Translations under genes and position numbers: made by a program
Notes under the pieces: generated by a model
The model's input: only the letters and a program-made list of their open reading frames with translations
Told to the model about the DNA's origin: nothing
The model's database searches: none
Assembly: GCF_010435915.1 (NCBI RefSeq)
Contig: NZ_JAAFZH010000015.1
Location: 62,001-126,000 of the forward strand
Direction of reading: 5' to 3'
Source: Spirosoma terrae
GTDB taxonomy: Bacteria; Bacteroidota; Bacteroidia; Cytophagales; Spirosomataceae
Length of the DNA stretch: 64,000 nt
Shown: in pieces, positions 56,158 to 64,000 of the stretch
How the letters are laid out: every line of letters begins with the position of its first letter
Numbering within the stretch: the first letter of the stretch is position 1

Positions 56158-56215
56158 ACTGTATGCTACGTTTCAGGCGTTTACTTTTTGATACCTCTGA
56201 AACGTAGCATACAGT
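56158..56215. terminator. Perfect 19-bp inverted repeat between two foldase genes
   Basis: Arms 56158-56176 and 56197-56215 are exactly complementary with a 20-base loop. The arms contain the over-represented motif CTACGT/ACGTAG on each side. It sits 15 bases after the two-parvulin gene and about 57 bases before the SurA-like gene, so it probably separates their transcripts in part. Confidence 0.8.
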
Positions 56216-56272
56216 GTCTTAATTTTCCTTAAAACACAGATCGTTTGGCATTCTCTGTGTATCTTTAACACC

Positions 56273-57646
56273 ATGAAAAAAGCAATCAATTATGCTTTCG
56301 TTGTCCTGATTAGCTGGTTTTTAACCTCGCCTGTTTTTGGGCAGGGCCAGGGAGTCAGTGTGAATAAGATCATTGCGAAAGTTGATAATTACTACGTTCT
56401 CCGGTCGGATCTGGAAGAAGCGTATCAATCGTACGTTAGTCAGAATCAGACACCACCCCAAAAATGTCAGCTGCTGGAAAGCTTAGTCATCAATAAAATG
56501 ATGTTGGCCAAAGCAGAAATCGACTCCGTTGTTGTCGAAGAAAAACTTGTTGATAGTGAACTGGACCAGCGCATGCAATACATGGCCCAGCAATTCGGCT
56601 CGGAAAAGAATATTGTTGAAGCCTATGGCAAGAGTCTGGAAATGCTGAAGAGCGAACTACGGACGCAGGTAAAAGACCAGAAGATTGTCCAGAAGATGCA
56701 GCAGAAAATTACGACCGATGTGAAGATAACCCCTCGCGAGGTTCGTAAATTTTACGATGGTATTCCGAAAGACAGTTTGCCTTATATGCCCGCCGATGTT
56801 GAGATCGGACAGATCGTTCGGTTTGCCAAGCCCACTAAAGAACAAAAAGATGCGCTGCGTCAGCGACTGTTAGACATCAAAAAGCGGGTACAGGACGGCG
56901 AAGACTTTGCCAAACTGGCGAAGGAGTTTTCAGAAGACGTAGGTTCGGCTCAAAACGGGGGCGACCTGGGTTATGCTAAACGCGGCATGATGGTGGCACC
57001 ATTTGAAGGAGCGGCTTTAAAATTGAAGCCGAATGAAATGTCAGACGTAGTAGAGTCTGAATTTGGGCTTCACCTGATTCAATTGATCGAAACGCGGGGA
57101 GCCGAATATCATGCTCGTCACATTCTGCTACGTCCCGACTACAACCGTCTTGATCTGAGCGGCCCTACCCATTCGCTGGACAGTATCCGGACGTTGATCG
57201 TAGCGGATTCAATTAAATTTGAGAAAGCAGCTCACGATTTTTCGGAAGACAAATCTACCGCCGATGCTGGAGGTTTACTACGTGACCCTCAATCGGGAAG
57301 CAGCAAAATGGCTATGGACGGTACGATGGAATATGCGATGTTTACCATGCTCGACACGATGAAGGTAGGCTCAATTTCAAAACCTCTTCCCTATCGTACT
57401 GAAGATGGCAAAAGTGCGGTACGAATTTTGTACTTCAAAAGTAAAGTTCCTCCCCATACGGCTGATTTCAAGCTAGACTTTGAGAAGCTTCAGACCATTG
57501 TACTGTCGAACAAAAAGAACCGCGCCATCGACGATTGGTTCCGAAAGTCAGTATCTGATGTTTACATTACAGTCGATCCTGAATTTCACAGTTGCCGCAT
57601 TTTTGGTACTACCCAAAATAGTGCGGCCTCACTGGGCAGTAATTAA
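56273..57646 (+). CDS. surA: SurA-like periplasmic peptidyl-prolyl isomerase
   Basis: A 457-residue protein with a Sec signal (MKKAINYAFVVLISWFLTSP, cleavage after FGQ). The SurA N-terminal chaperone domain (NKIIAKVDNYYVLRSDLEEA, VINKMMLAKAEIDSVVVEE) is followed by parvulin domain 1 (VEIGQIVRFAKPTKEQ, NGGDLGYAKRGMM, ESEFGLHLIQLIETR) and a degenerate second parvulin domain (YHARHILLRPDYNRLD, DAGGLLRDP). It chaperones outer-membrane beta-barrel proteins through the periplasm. It is the second foldase gene in the tandem and precedes MoxR by 94 bases. Confidence 0.93.
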   Translation: MKKAINYAFVVLISWFLTSPVFGQGQGVSVNKIIAKVDNYYVLRSDLEEAYQSYVSQNQTPPQKCQLLESLVINKMMLAKAEIDSVVVEEKLVDSELDQRMQYMAQQFGSEKNIVEAYGKSLEMLKSELRTQVKDQKIVQKMQQKITTDVKITPREVRKFYDGIPKDSLPYMPADVEIGQIVRFAKPTKEQKDALRQRLLDIKKRVQDGEDFAKLAKEFSEDVGSAQNGGDLGYAKRGMMVAPFEGAALKLKPNEMSDVVESEFGLHLIQLIETRGAEYHARHILLRPDYNRLDLSGPTHSLDSIRTLIVADSIKFEKAAHDFSEDKSTADAGGLLRDPQSGSSKMAMDGTMEYAMFTMLDTMKVGSISKPLPYRTEDGKSAVRILYFKSKVPPHTADFKLDFEKLQTIVLSNKKNRAIDDWFRKSVSDVYITVDPEFHSCRIFGTTQNSAASLGSN

Positions 57647-57740
57647 TATTGACTGATTGAGAGATCGACTAATTGCCCACGAATCGTTCGCGCCCGCTAG
57701 CCGATCCCTCAATCAGCTTGTCCTTTAATCATAACCCTTT

Positions 57741-58709
57741 TTGCCTGTGCCTTACTCATCGGATGTTGCGGCTGCAGAAGCCCTCAGTGCCTCTTACCAG
57801 AAACTAAAAAGCGAAATCTCGAAGGTTGTTATTGGTCAGGATGAAACCGTCCGGCTTTTATTGACCGCTATCTTCTGTCAGGGGCACTGCCTCCTGGTAG
57901 GGGTGCCTGGTCTAGCCAAAACGTTGTTGATTCAGACAATTGCAGGAGCCCTTCACCTCGATTTCAATCGAATTCAGTTTACACCTGACCTGATGCCTTC
58001 TGATATTTTAGGCTCCGAAACTCTGGATCAGGAACGTAATTTCAAATTCATCAAAGGGCCTGTTTTCGCCAACATCATCCTGGCTGATGAGATCAACCGG
58101 ACTCCGCCTAAAACGCAGTCGGCTCTGCTCGAAGCCATGCAGGAGTATGCGGTTACCATTGCCGGACAAAAGTACGACCTGGGCCGTCCATTCTTTGTAC
58201 TGGCTACCCAAAACCCAATTGAACAGGAAGGTACATACCCTTTGCCTGAAGCGCAGCTGGACCGGTTTATGTTCAACATCTATCTGGATTACCCGTCGTA
58301 TCAGTCAGAGCTGGATATTGTAAAGAATACGACTTCCGACATTCGGTATCAGGTACAGCGGGTCATTAGCGGTGACGAAATTCGTGAGTTCCAGCACCTG
58401 GTTCGCCGGGTACCTGTTGTCGACAACGTAGTCGAATACGCGGTTAAACTTGTTCATAAAACTCGTCCAAATACCGAACTGGCTTCCGCTGATGCCAATC
58501 AGTATCTGGAGTGGGGCGCAGGTCCCCGGGCATCACAGGCGCTTATTCTGGCTTCGAAATGTAATGCCTTGTTAAACGGCAAATACTCCCCGGATATTGA
58601 AGATGTTCGGGCGGTAGCGTTACCGATTCTCCGGCACCGCGTTGTTCGTAACTTCAAGGCTGAAGCCGAAGGTATATCGGTCGAACAGTTAATTAAGCGA
58701 ATGCTTTAA
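57741..58709 (+). CDS. MoxR family AAA+ ATPase
   Basis: A 322-residue AAA+ ATPase. Walker A is GVPGLAKTLLIQ and Walker B IILADEINRTPPKTQSALLE, with sensor 1 in FVLATQNPIEQEGTYPLPEA and the pre-sensor QLDRFMFNIYLDYPS. The C-terminal lid holds AVALPILRHRVVRNFKAEAE. MoxR proteins act as chaperones that help assemble metal-containing or membrane complexes, usually with a von Willebrand-domain partner, which is not in the window. The start is TTG 57741 or GTG 57747. Follows the surA-like gene by 94 bases. Confidence 0.92.
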   Translation: MPVPYSSDVAAAEALSASYQKLKSEISKVVIGQDETVRLLLTAIFCQGHCLLVGVPGLAKTLLIQTIAGALHLDFNRIQFTPDLMPSDILGSETLDQERNFKFIKGPVFANIILADEINRTPPKTQSALLEAMQEYAVTIAGQKYDLGRPFFVLATQNPIEQEGTYPLPEAQLDRFMFNIYLDYPSYQSELDIVKNTTSDIRYQVQRVISGDEIREFQHLVRRVPVVDNVVEYAVKLVHKTRPNTELASADANQYLEWGAGPRASQALILASKCNALLNGKYSPDIEDVRAVALPILRHRVVRNFKAEAEGISVEQLIKRML

Positions 58710-58734
58710 CCATTCTGTTTACCAGACATAGACA

Positions 58735-58769
58735 GACGAAGGCCCAGCTTTTAAAGCTGGGCCTTCGTC
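58735..58769. terminator. Terminator hairpin
   Basis: Perfect 17-base arms (58735-58751 and 58753-58769) separated by a single base. It lies between the moxR stop at 58709 and the end of the leftward small gene at 58781. Confidence 0.88.
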
Positions 58770-58780
58770 ATATAGATTAC

Positions 58781-58963
58781 TTATTCATCATCGTGGTTTT
58801 CCGTGTTTGTCTTGCCGAGATAATCGTCAACATGGCCGGTCGACTTATCGTCTACTCCTGAGGCATCGACACCATCCGTTTCTTCACCAATCAGAAAAGC
58901 TTCACTGGGATCTTCTACTCTATCGGTATCTTGCTTTGATTCGAACTCGTCCTTATTTTCCAT
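58781..58963 (-). CDS. Small acidic hypothetical protein
   Basis: A 60-residue strongly acidic protein (MENKDEFESKQDTDRVEDPS, GVDASGVDDKSTGHVDDYLG), ATG start at 58963. It is unordered in composition with no recognised domain, and has a clean stop at 58781. It lies in a gap between moxR and the ABC ATPase gene and runs leftward, away from the latter's stop. The call rests on length, ATG start and composition. Confidence 0.5.
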   Translation of the reverse strand: MENKDEFESKQDTDRVEDPSEAFLIGEETDGVDASGVDDKSTGHVDDYLGKTNTENHDDE

Positions 58964-59019
58964 AACGTAGCGTTTTTATTTGTTATAATAACTCAAAAAA
59001 ACGCCCTTGGTTAATGGTC

Positions 59020-60009
59020 TCAACGGTTGAGTTTCCATACGGCCTTTTCATCGACCCGAATCCGAACTCGCTGCCCAATCTGTAAGTCATTACGCGTCGA
59101 CAACGCCCGCAGGCAAACGTAGCGAGACAGTTCAACTTCAAGTTCATAATGGCTCCCTTTGAAAAAAAGAGCGCGTAGTTGTCCCTCAACCCCACTGTCG
59201 TCAAGATGAACGTGTTCGGGACGCAAACAAATCAATGTTTCTGGATGGTCAGAAGCCGGCAGCCCCAGCACAGGCAAATGTTTTGCCTTGACAATCGTAA
59301 CCAGACCCGTCATTCGAGCCGCATAGGACGTAGCCGGCTGCCGGTAAATATCGGTAGGCGTACCAAACTGAATCAAACGTCCGTCACGGAGGATACCCAG
59401 CTGATTGGCGATCGAAAGTGCGTCCGACGAATCGTGCGTAACAAATAGGCAGGCGGTGCTTTCACTACGTACCAAATCAAAAAGTAAATCTCTTACGATC
59501 AAGCGGTTGGGCAGATCAAGATGACTAAAAGGCTCATCCAGCAGCAAAATGGCGGGTTTGTCGGCAATGGCGCGTGCAATAGCCGTGCGCTGCTTTTCTC
59601 CCCCCGACACCTGACGAGGCAACCGATCCTGAACGTCGGTCAGCCGACATAAGGTCAATAGTTCATTGACCCGAAAATCGCGGTAGTTTTTTTCAAAGAA
59701 ACGTAGCGCATACGTAATGTTTTCCCGAACCGATACGTTCGGCATCAGCTGATATTCCTGATGAACTAGCCGGATAGCATCATGACCAGGAACCAGCACT
59801 TCGGATGGGCCAGGAATGCGTTCTCCCTGTATCCGAACATCGCCCGAATCCGCATCGGTCAGCCCGGCCAGCATACTGAGCAACGTACTTTTTCCGGAAC
59901 CACTAGCGCCAACAAGCGCAACAATCTCGCCCGGTTTGAGTTCAATAGACACCGAACGAACAGCCGCAATGCCGCCGTATGTTTTTGTAAGATGGGTAGC
60001 CTGTAGCAA
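59020..60009 (-). CDS. ABC transporter ATPase with C-terminal TOBE domain, no permease nearby
   Basis: A 329-residue ATPase. Walker A is GASGSGKSTLLSML, signature VSGGEKQRTAIARA, Walker B AILLLDEPFSHLDLPN, and the H-loop VTHDSSDA. The C-terminal ~90 residues hold a TOBE-like regulatory fold (LRPEHVHLDDSG, RIRVDEKAVWKL). This layout is typical of import ATPases of the PotA/FbpC/ModC type. No permease or binding-protein gene is adjacent. It lies 13 bases downstream of a zinc-ribbon/SPFH pair, so it may serve another machine or be an orphan energiser. Confidence 0.92.
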   Translation of the reverse strand: MLQATHLTKTYGGIAAVRSVSIELKPGEIVALVGASGSGKSTLLSMLAGLTDADSGDVRIQGERIPGPSEVLVPGHDAIRLVHQEYQLMPNVSVRENITYALRFFEKNYRDFRVNELLTLCRLTDVQDRLPRQVSGGEKQRTAIARAIADKPAILLLDEPFSHLDLPNRLIVRDLLFDLVRSESTACLFVTHDSSDALSIANQLGILRDGRLIQFGTPTDIYRQPATSYAARMTGLVTIVKAKHLPVLGLPASDHPETLICLRPEHVHLDDSGVEGQLRALFFKGSHYELEVELSRYVCLRALSTRNDLQIGQRVRIRVDEKAVWKLNR

Positions 60010-60022
60010 AAAGAATCGATAA

Positions 60023-61114
60023 TTATTTCTTCGCGATCGAATAGAAGAAGAGTACTAACAAAATGAATCCAATAATAAGCAGCGCAATTTTCCAGGCCGA
60101 TTTAGGCCGTTCGCCTGCAATTCGTCCGGTCTGACCATTTACCAGAAACCGATACGCCTTGCCATTATACACGTAAGCGCATATCCAGAGTGGCAGCAGA
60201 ATATGCTTGAATGTCTGATTCGATAATTGTGTGTTTACGTTCAGATTTCGCTGCACATTTCCCCCCAACTGCGACGAGCAGGCGTATTCTTCCCGACGAC
60301 GAATATCCGTATCGGCCTGACGGGCGCTTTCCGGCAGATCAATACTATACACCTCCGCATCCCAACCCAACAGAAATCGCGGGTCATAATCCACCACATC
60401 CATCAGATTGTAACTACTGGCTTCGGCAACGGAATCAGCCTGATTAGCCAGTTGCTTCGAGGCCATAATCAGTATGTCGTCGTAAAACTGCGAGTGCGAT
60501 CCGTTACGTGGCTCCCAACGAACGCGCTGCTCCTGCTGACGCATCATACCGCCCTTACCGTCAGGAACCTGGACCGCTACGGTATAATAAAACCCAGCTT
60601 CGCCGTACCACTCCGAATACGCCTGGGCATCAAATGTCCAGAAGGGCACATATACACCGTGAAAATTATCGGGTCGAGCGCCTGCTTTCAGATCGGACGG
60701 AGCCAGCCAATCGTCACCAACCCAGCCCTTGAACCGTTCAATCGCCTGCTCTTTGGACACTTTAAAAGGCAATACGCCCGCAGGTTCAATGAGTCGTGTT
60801 TTTCGCGCATCAGGGTTTACACTCTTCGTTCCACAGAAAGCACACGTAATGGTTGGCTCGTCGGTGTTTATGGTCGTTTGCGCCCCACAGTTTGGGCAAC
60901 TAAATACGAGCTTTTCTTCAGTTGGTGCATTGGGCAACTGATGATTATCAACCTGATAACTGGTTAACGAACGTTCCTCAAGGTTTTGTCGGGTCAACGG
61001 AATCGCCTGTGTATTCCCACAATGCGAGCAACTTAACTGCTGTTTTTCAGCCGAGAATCGCATTTGCGAACCACAGGTTGGGCAAGGAACCCGAAATAAA
61101 TCGCTTGGTGGCAT
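60023..61114 (-). CDS. Double zinc-ribbon protein with C-terminal membrane anchor (YdjG-like)
   Basis: A 363-residue protein. Two zinc ribbons lie at the N-terminus: VPCPTCGSQMRFS / CSHCGNTQAIP and FSCPNCGAQTTI / CAFCGTKSVN. A middle alpha/beta segment follows (PFKVSKEQAIERFKGWVGDD, GVYVPFWTFDAQAYSEWYGE). A single membrane helix ends the protein (KIALLIIGFILLVLFFYSIA). This layout matches the zinc-ribbon membrane protein that recruits SPFH/PspA-like partners in Bacillus YdjFGHI. It lies 45 bases downstream of the SPFH gene and 13 bases upstream of the ABC ATPase gene, all leftward. Confidence 0.88.
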   Translation of the reverse strand: MPPSDLFRVPCPTCGSQMRFSAEKQQLSCSHCGNTQAIPLTRQNLEERSLTSYQVDNHQLPNAPTEEKLVFSCPNCGAQTTINTDEPTITCAFCGTKSVNPDARKTRLIEPAGVLPFKVSKEQAIERFKGWVGDDWLAPSDLKAGARPDNFHGVYVPFWTFDAQAYSEWYGEAGFYYTVAVQVPDGKGGMMRQQEQRVRWEPRNGSHSQFYDDILIMASKQLANQADSVAEASSYNLMDVVDYDPRFLLGWDAEVYSIDLPESARQADTDIRRREEYACSSQLGGNVQRNLNVNTQLSNQTFKHILLPLWICAYVYNGKAYRFLVNGQTGRIAGERPKSAWKIALLIIGFILLVLFFYSIAKK

Positions 61115-61159
61115 TAACTGTAAAAACGTGTAAAGTGAAAGCTTCTTCAGCAGCGCTGA

Positions 61160-62140
61160 CTAGATTTTGGCAAGCAGTTCAGCCTTTTTAGCGGCAAATT
61201 CTTCTTCTGTCAGAATACCTGCAGCTTTAAGATCAGCCAGTTGTTTCAACAATTCCATCGTCTTTGCTTTATCGTCGGCAGATGGCTGGGCCGTATTCTG
61301 TGCACTAGCACCACCCATAAAATTGCCTAGTCCTCCCATCAAAACAGCCGTACCGCCAGCACCACCTTCTTCGGCGGCTTTCTCCAGCGATATTCCAGCC
61401 TGAAACTGCTGAAAACGAGCCATATCGCTCACCATATTCATCTGGGTTGTCTTGTCCAGAAAGGCTTCCACCTCGGGTGGCATGCTGGTATTCTCGATAT
61501 AAAACCGCGTCAGTTCCAGACCATAGGCCGTAAAATCGTCCTGAAGAATGGGTCGCATTTTTTCGCCCAGCTCCTGGTAATTGCGGGCCATATCAAGAAC
61601 CGATACGTTTGCCTCGGCTACTGTATCCGAAAACTTGCTGACAATAGCCGTACGTAGCTGTCCCTCCAGTTCGCCAATACGTACTACGGGCGTTGTTCCA
61701 CCAAATTCATGGATAAACTTTCCGCCGTCGGTTACGCGTAACGAGAAAACACCAAACGCCCGCACCCGTACCTGTTTAAATTCGGGGTCACGAATGATAA
61801 TCGGGTTTTGGGTACCCCATTTGAGGTTCGTAAACTGCTTCGTCGAGACAAAATAAATATCGACTTTGAAGGGCGACTCAAACCCGTACTTCCACGAACG
61901 TAACGTAGTCATAATAGGCATGTTCTGGGTCGTCAGCTCATAGCGACCCGGAGGATACACATCCGCTATTTTCCCTTCGTTCATGAACACGGCCACCTGC
62001 GACTCGCGGACGGTCAGTTGAGCACCATATTTAATATTATTCCCGTTATCGGGGAATTTATAGATCACGGTATCGGTCGAGTTATCAACCCAATCGATTA
62101 CTTCGATGAATTCGTTACGTATGAAGTCAAAAAGGCCCAT
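61160..62140 (-). CDS. SPFH domain protein with SHOCT C-terminus (YdjI/virion-core-like)
   Basis: A 326-residue protein. The SPFH (stomatin/prohibitin) core shows YGAQLTVRESQVAVFMNEG, GRYELTTQNMPIMTTLRSWK, PEFKQVRVRAFGVFSLRVTD and the helix FYIENTSMPPEVEAFLDKTT. A Gly/Ala-rich linker follows, and the C-terminal 30 residues LKQLADLKAAGILTEEEFAA are a SHOCT motif. Databases call such proteins virion core protein-like; there is no phage context here. In Bacillus the homologous YdjI works with a zinc-ribbon anchor (YdjG), and exactly such a protein is encoded next. Membrane-stress role inferred. Confidence 0.9.
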   Translation of the reverse strand: MGLFDFIRNEFIEVIDWVDNSTDTVIYKFPDNGNNIKYGAQLTVRESQVAVFMNEGKIADVYPPGRYELTTQNMPIMTTLRSWKYGFESPFKVDIYFVSTKQFTNLKWGTQNPIIIRDPEFKQVRVRAFGVFSLRVTDGGKFIHEFGGTTPVVRIGELEGQLRTAIVSKFSDTVAEANVSVLDMARNYQELGEKMRPILQDDFTAYGLELTRFYIENTSMPPEVEAFLDKTTQMNMVSDMARFQQFQAGISLEKAAEEGGAGGTAVLMGGLGNFMGGASAQNTAQPSADDKAKTMELLKQLADLKAAGILTEEEFAAKKAELLAKI

Positions 62141-62177
62141 CGTTCTGGTGTTAACAGGTTATAGAACTTGATAAAGA

Positions 62178-62219
62178 TTGGCTGATACGTCAGTAACTGG
62201 TTTACGACGTACCAGCCAA
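62178..62219. repeat. Imperfect inverted repeat
   Basis: TTGGCTGATACGTC (62178-62191) and its complement at 62206-62219 match at 13 of 14 positions with a 14-base loop. It lies between the GAPDH stop at 62235 and the SPFH start. The TTGGCTGA.CGTC core resembles the left arm at 36741-36754. Confidence 0.7.
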
Positions 62220-62234
62220 ATTCTTAATAAAAGG

Positions 62235-63860
62235 CTAGAAAATAAAATTCGTACTTAAGAAAGTGGATTTATGCTCGCCCACAATTTCATTAAGAATGTC
62301 TTTGTTGGCATCAGTATCCTTGGTAGCCACCGCCGACCGAATGGAAAAGGAACGTAACGCATCCTCAACTGACAGCGTCCCTTCTGCCGAATCTTTCCGA
62401 CCGGTAAATGGGAACGTATCGGGGCCACGCTGACACTGGGCGTTAATATTCACTCGGCTAACCAGATTTACCAACGGATCAATCAGTTTGGCAATGGCAT
62501 TGGTATCGGTGCCGAAGATACTGGCCTGCATGCCATGATCATCGGTAATGAGGTAATGAATAAATTCTTCCTCATCGTCAAAAGCAACCACCGGAATGAT
62601 TGGCCCAAACTGTTCTTCGCGGTAGAGCTTCATGCCTTCTTTTACCGGATATACGACCGCTGGTTTAAACAAGGACTCAGCCACCTCTCCACCGCCCTCG
62701 TTTATGATAGCGGCCCCATTTGCCTGCGCGTCCTGAATACATTCGGCCAGATAATCGGGCTTTGTTGGTTCTGGCAATGGGGTAATCTGAGTGCCCGGCT
62801 CCCAGGGCATTCCGGGTTTCAGTTTGCTCACTGCCGGGCCAAACCGACGTAAAAACTCATCTGCAACCGAACGGTGTACCCAGATTATCTTAATGGCCGT
62901 GCACCGTTGTCCATTAAAAGACAGTGTTCCCAACAGGCACTCGCTAACCGCTACGTCCAGATCAGCATCGGGCAATATGACAGCGGCATTTTTTGCATCG
63001 AGACTCATAATCGACCGTAGTCGATTTAATTTGGGATGTTGACGCTGAAGCTGGTCAGCCACCCGACTAGAGCCAATCAGGGTTAATACGTTCACTTTAC
63101 CTGACTGCATCACGGGCGGAATCACATCCGCTCCTCGCCCATACATCGAATTGACCACACCTTTGGGGAAACTACTCCGGAACGCTTCCAGCAGCGGATA
63201 ATGAAGCAAGGAGCCATGTTTGGGCGTTTTGAACAGGATTGTGTTTCCCATCAGAATACTCGGAATCAGCGTCGTGTAGGTTTCATTTAATGGGTAGTTA
63301 AATGGTCCCATTGCCAGTACGACACCGAGTGGTGATCGCCGAATCTGTCCGATGATTCCTTCTTCAATTCGAAACCGGGACGAGTTCCGGTCCATGGTTT
63401 TCAACGTATCGATTGTATCGTAAATGTATTTGATGGTGCGATCAAACTCTTTGGTCGCATCGGCCAGGTTTTTTCCGATTTCCCACATAATCAGGTTCAC
63501 GACGAGCTTTTTCTGCTCCAGCATCTTACCCACAAATGTTTCCATACAGCTGATACGTCCGGCCACCGACATGGTTGGCCATTCGCCCCGACCGTTATCA
63601 TAAGCGGCCACGGCGGCTTCTAAGGCTTCAAGAGCTTGTTTCGGACCAGTAACCGGAAAACTACCAACCAGTTTCCGTTGCAGATTACCTTCAGCATCGG
63701 GCAAACAAATAGGAGAATAAACCTCAGACACAGGGCCGTTCCAGGTCCGCATTTCGCCGTTGAGCAAATATTCGCGCTGATGGATCGGCTCAATACGATA
63801 GTCGGCCGGAATGCCTGATTCGTCGGGCGGAAAAAGACCGGCAAGTTGTTGGTTGATCAT
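62235..63860 (-). CDS. gapN: NADP-dependent non-phosphorylating glyceraldehyde-3-phosphate dehydrogenase
   Basis: A 541-residue aldehyde dehydrogenase started at ATG 63860 (MINQQLAGLFPPDESGIPAD). The cofactor and catalytic blocks are MGPFNYPLNETYTTLIPSIL, LIGSSRVADQLQ, the nucleophile cysteine in LSFNGQRCTAIKII and GPIIPVVAFDDEEEF. It oxidises glyceraldehyde 3-phosphate directly to 3-phosphoglycerate and yields NADPH, bypassing ATP formation at that step. The extended N-terminus and the GPDTFPFTGRKDSAEGTLS block favour the GapN-like group, the name often given to this Bacteroidota family. Substrate assignment is by family resemblance. Confidence 0.9.
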   Translation of the reverse strand: MINQQLAGLFPPDESGIPADYRIEPIHQREYLLNGEMRTWNGPVSEVYSPICLPDAEGNLQRKLVGSFPVTGPKQALEALEAAVAAYDNGRGEWPTMSVAGRISCMETFVGKMLEQKKLVVNLIMWEIGKNLADATKEFDRTIKYIYDTIDTLKTMDRNSSRFRIEEGIIGQIRRSPLGVVLAMGPFNYPLNETYTTLIPSILMGNTILFKTPKHGSLLHYPLLEAFRSSFPKGVVNSMYGRGADVIPPVMQSGKVNVLTLIGSSRVADQLQRQHPKLNRLRSIMSLDAKNAAVILPDADLDVAVSECLLGTLSFNGQRCTAIKIIWVHRSVADEFLRRFGPAVSKLKPGMPWEPGTQITPLPEPTKPDYLAECIQDAQANGAAIINEGGGEVAESLFKPAVVYPVKEGMKLYREEQFGPIIPVVAFDDEEEFIHYLITDDHGMQASIFGTDTNAIAKLIDPLVNLVSRVNINAQCQRGPDTFPFTGRKDSAEGTLSVEDALRSFSIRSAVATKDTDANKDILNEIVGEHKSTFLSTNFIF

Positions 63861-64000
63861 GGTTAACACAGGTTGATACGGAAACAGCGGTAAACGTCGC
63901 TATTCGCGGAACGAAATCCAACCCATCCAAAAACAAAATTACCCGTTCAACTACCTGATCCGTGCTCTTTTTGAGCAAGGGGCAGCATAACGGGCAAATA

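Noticed and set aside
60227-60967. A 246-codon frame on the plus strand inside the zinc-ribbon gene
   Set aside because: It is antisense to a well-supported gene with clear zinc ribbons and a membrane helix; its own translation has no domain and odd composition.
61160-62140. Phage origin suggested by the label virion core protein
   Set aside because: The name comes from a database family label. There is no other phage gene in the window and the context is a YdjG/YdjI-like pair.
1-64000. tRNA, rRNA, riboswitch or CRISPR arrays
   Set aside because: No cloverleaf, known riboswitch core or regularly spaced repeats were seen in the larger gaps, although a covariance-model search was not possible.

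Overview
The window looks like a chromosome segment of a Bacteroidota bacterium of the Cytophagales, most like Spirosoma and its relatives. The reasons are a base composition near 50% GC, start codons without Shine-Dalgarno sequences, a one-piece hybrid sensor kinase with propeller repeats and an AraC output domain, two outer-membrane beta-barrel proteins with carboxypeptidase-regulatory-like N-termini, a DUF2723 membrane protein and several sugar-dehydrogenase-like secreted enzymes. The lineage is inferred from gene content; there is no rRNA gene here. I found no tRNA or rRNA gene, prophage, insertion sequence or CRISPR array. This is ordinary, densely packed chromosome of about 57 genes.

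Layout. 1-14 kb: the tail of a metallophosphatase; an ECF41-type sigma factor with a membrane protein and an NmrA-like oxidoreductase, which appear to be its targets; a Tat-exported class V aminotransferase; a cytochrome c-sorbosone dehydrogenase fusion; a Gfo/Idh/MocA oxidoreductase; two ABC export modules; a dicarboxylate symporter. 14-25 kb: the hybrid two-component protein, a lone LytTR protein, glycyl-tRNA synthetase, Ogt, an MBL-fold lipoprotein, RpiB, a LOG-family protein and a ComEA-like protein. 25-42 kb: a second sugar dehydrogenase, a cysteine synthesis pair (serine acetyltransferase plus cysteine synthase), YitT, two TonB-receptor-like barrels, a TetR/NmrA pair, a methyltransferase, a peroxiredoxin, a ROK kinase, an SRAP protein, and an ECF sigma factor with a probable membrane partner. 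42-64 kb: FolD, the DUF2723 protein, a Na+/H+ antiporter, two small orphan genes, a HAD phosphatase, agmatine deiminase, an aminoglycoside-phosphotransferase-like gene with a frameshift, two parvulin foldases followed by a MoxR ATPase, an SPFH/zinc-ribbon/ABC operon, and a non-phosphorylating GAPDH.

The observations most worth following are these. (1) A near-consensus ECF41 promoter lies directly in front of the presumed ECF41 target operon. (2) An OmpA-C-like domain appears to be embedded in the C-terminal half of a two-parvulin lipoprotein. (3) A one-base deletion in a T run breaks the C-terminus of an APH(3')-like gene. (4) A YdjG/YdjI-like zinc-ribbon plus SPFH pair is joined to an orphan ABC ATPase. 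(5) The hexamer ACGTAG/CTACGT is about 3.5-fold over-represented. (6) Unusually long, often perfect palindromes sit in many gene junctions, two of them sharing a CAGGATT unit.
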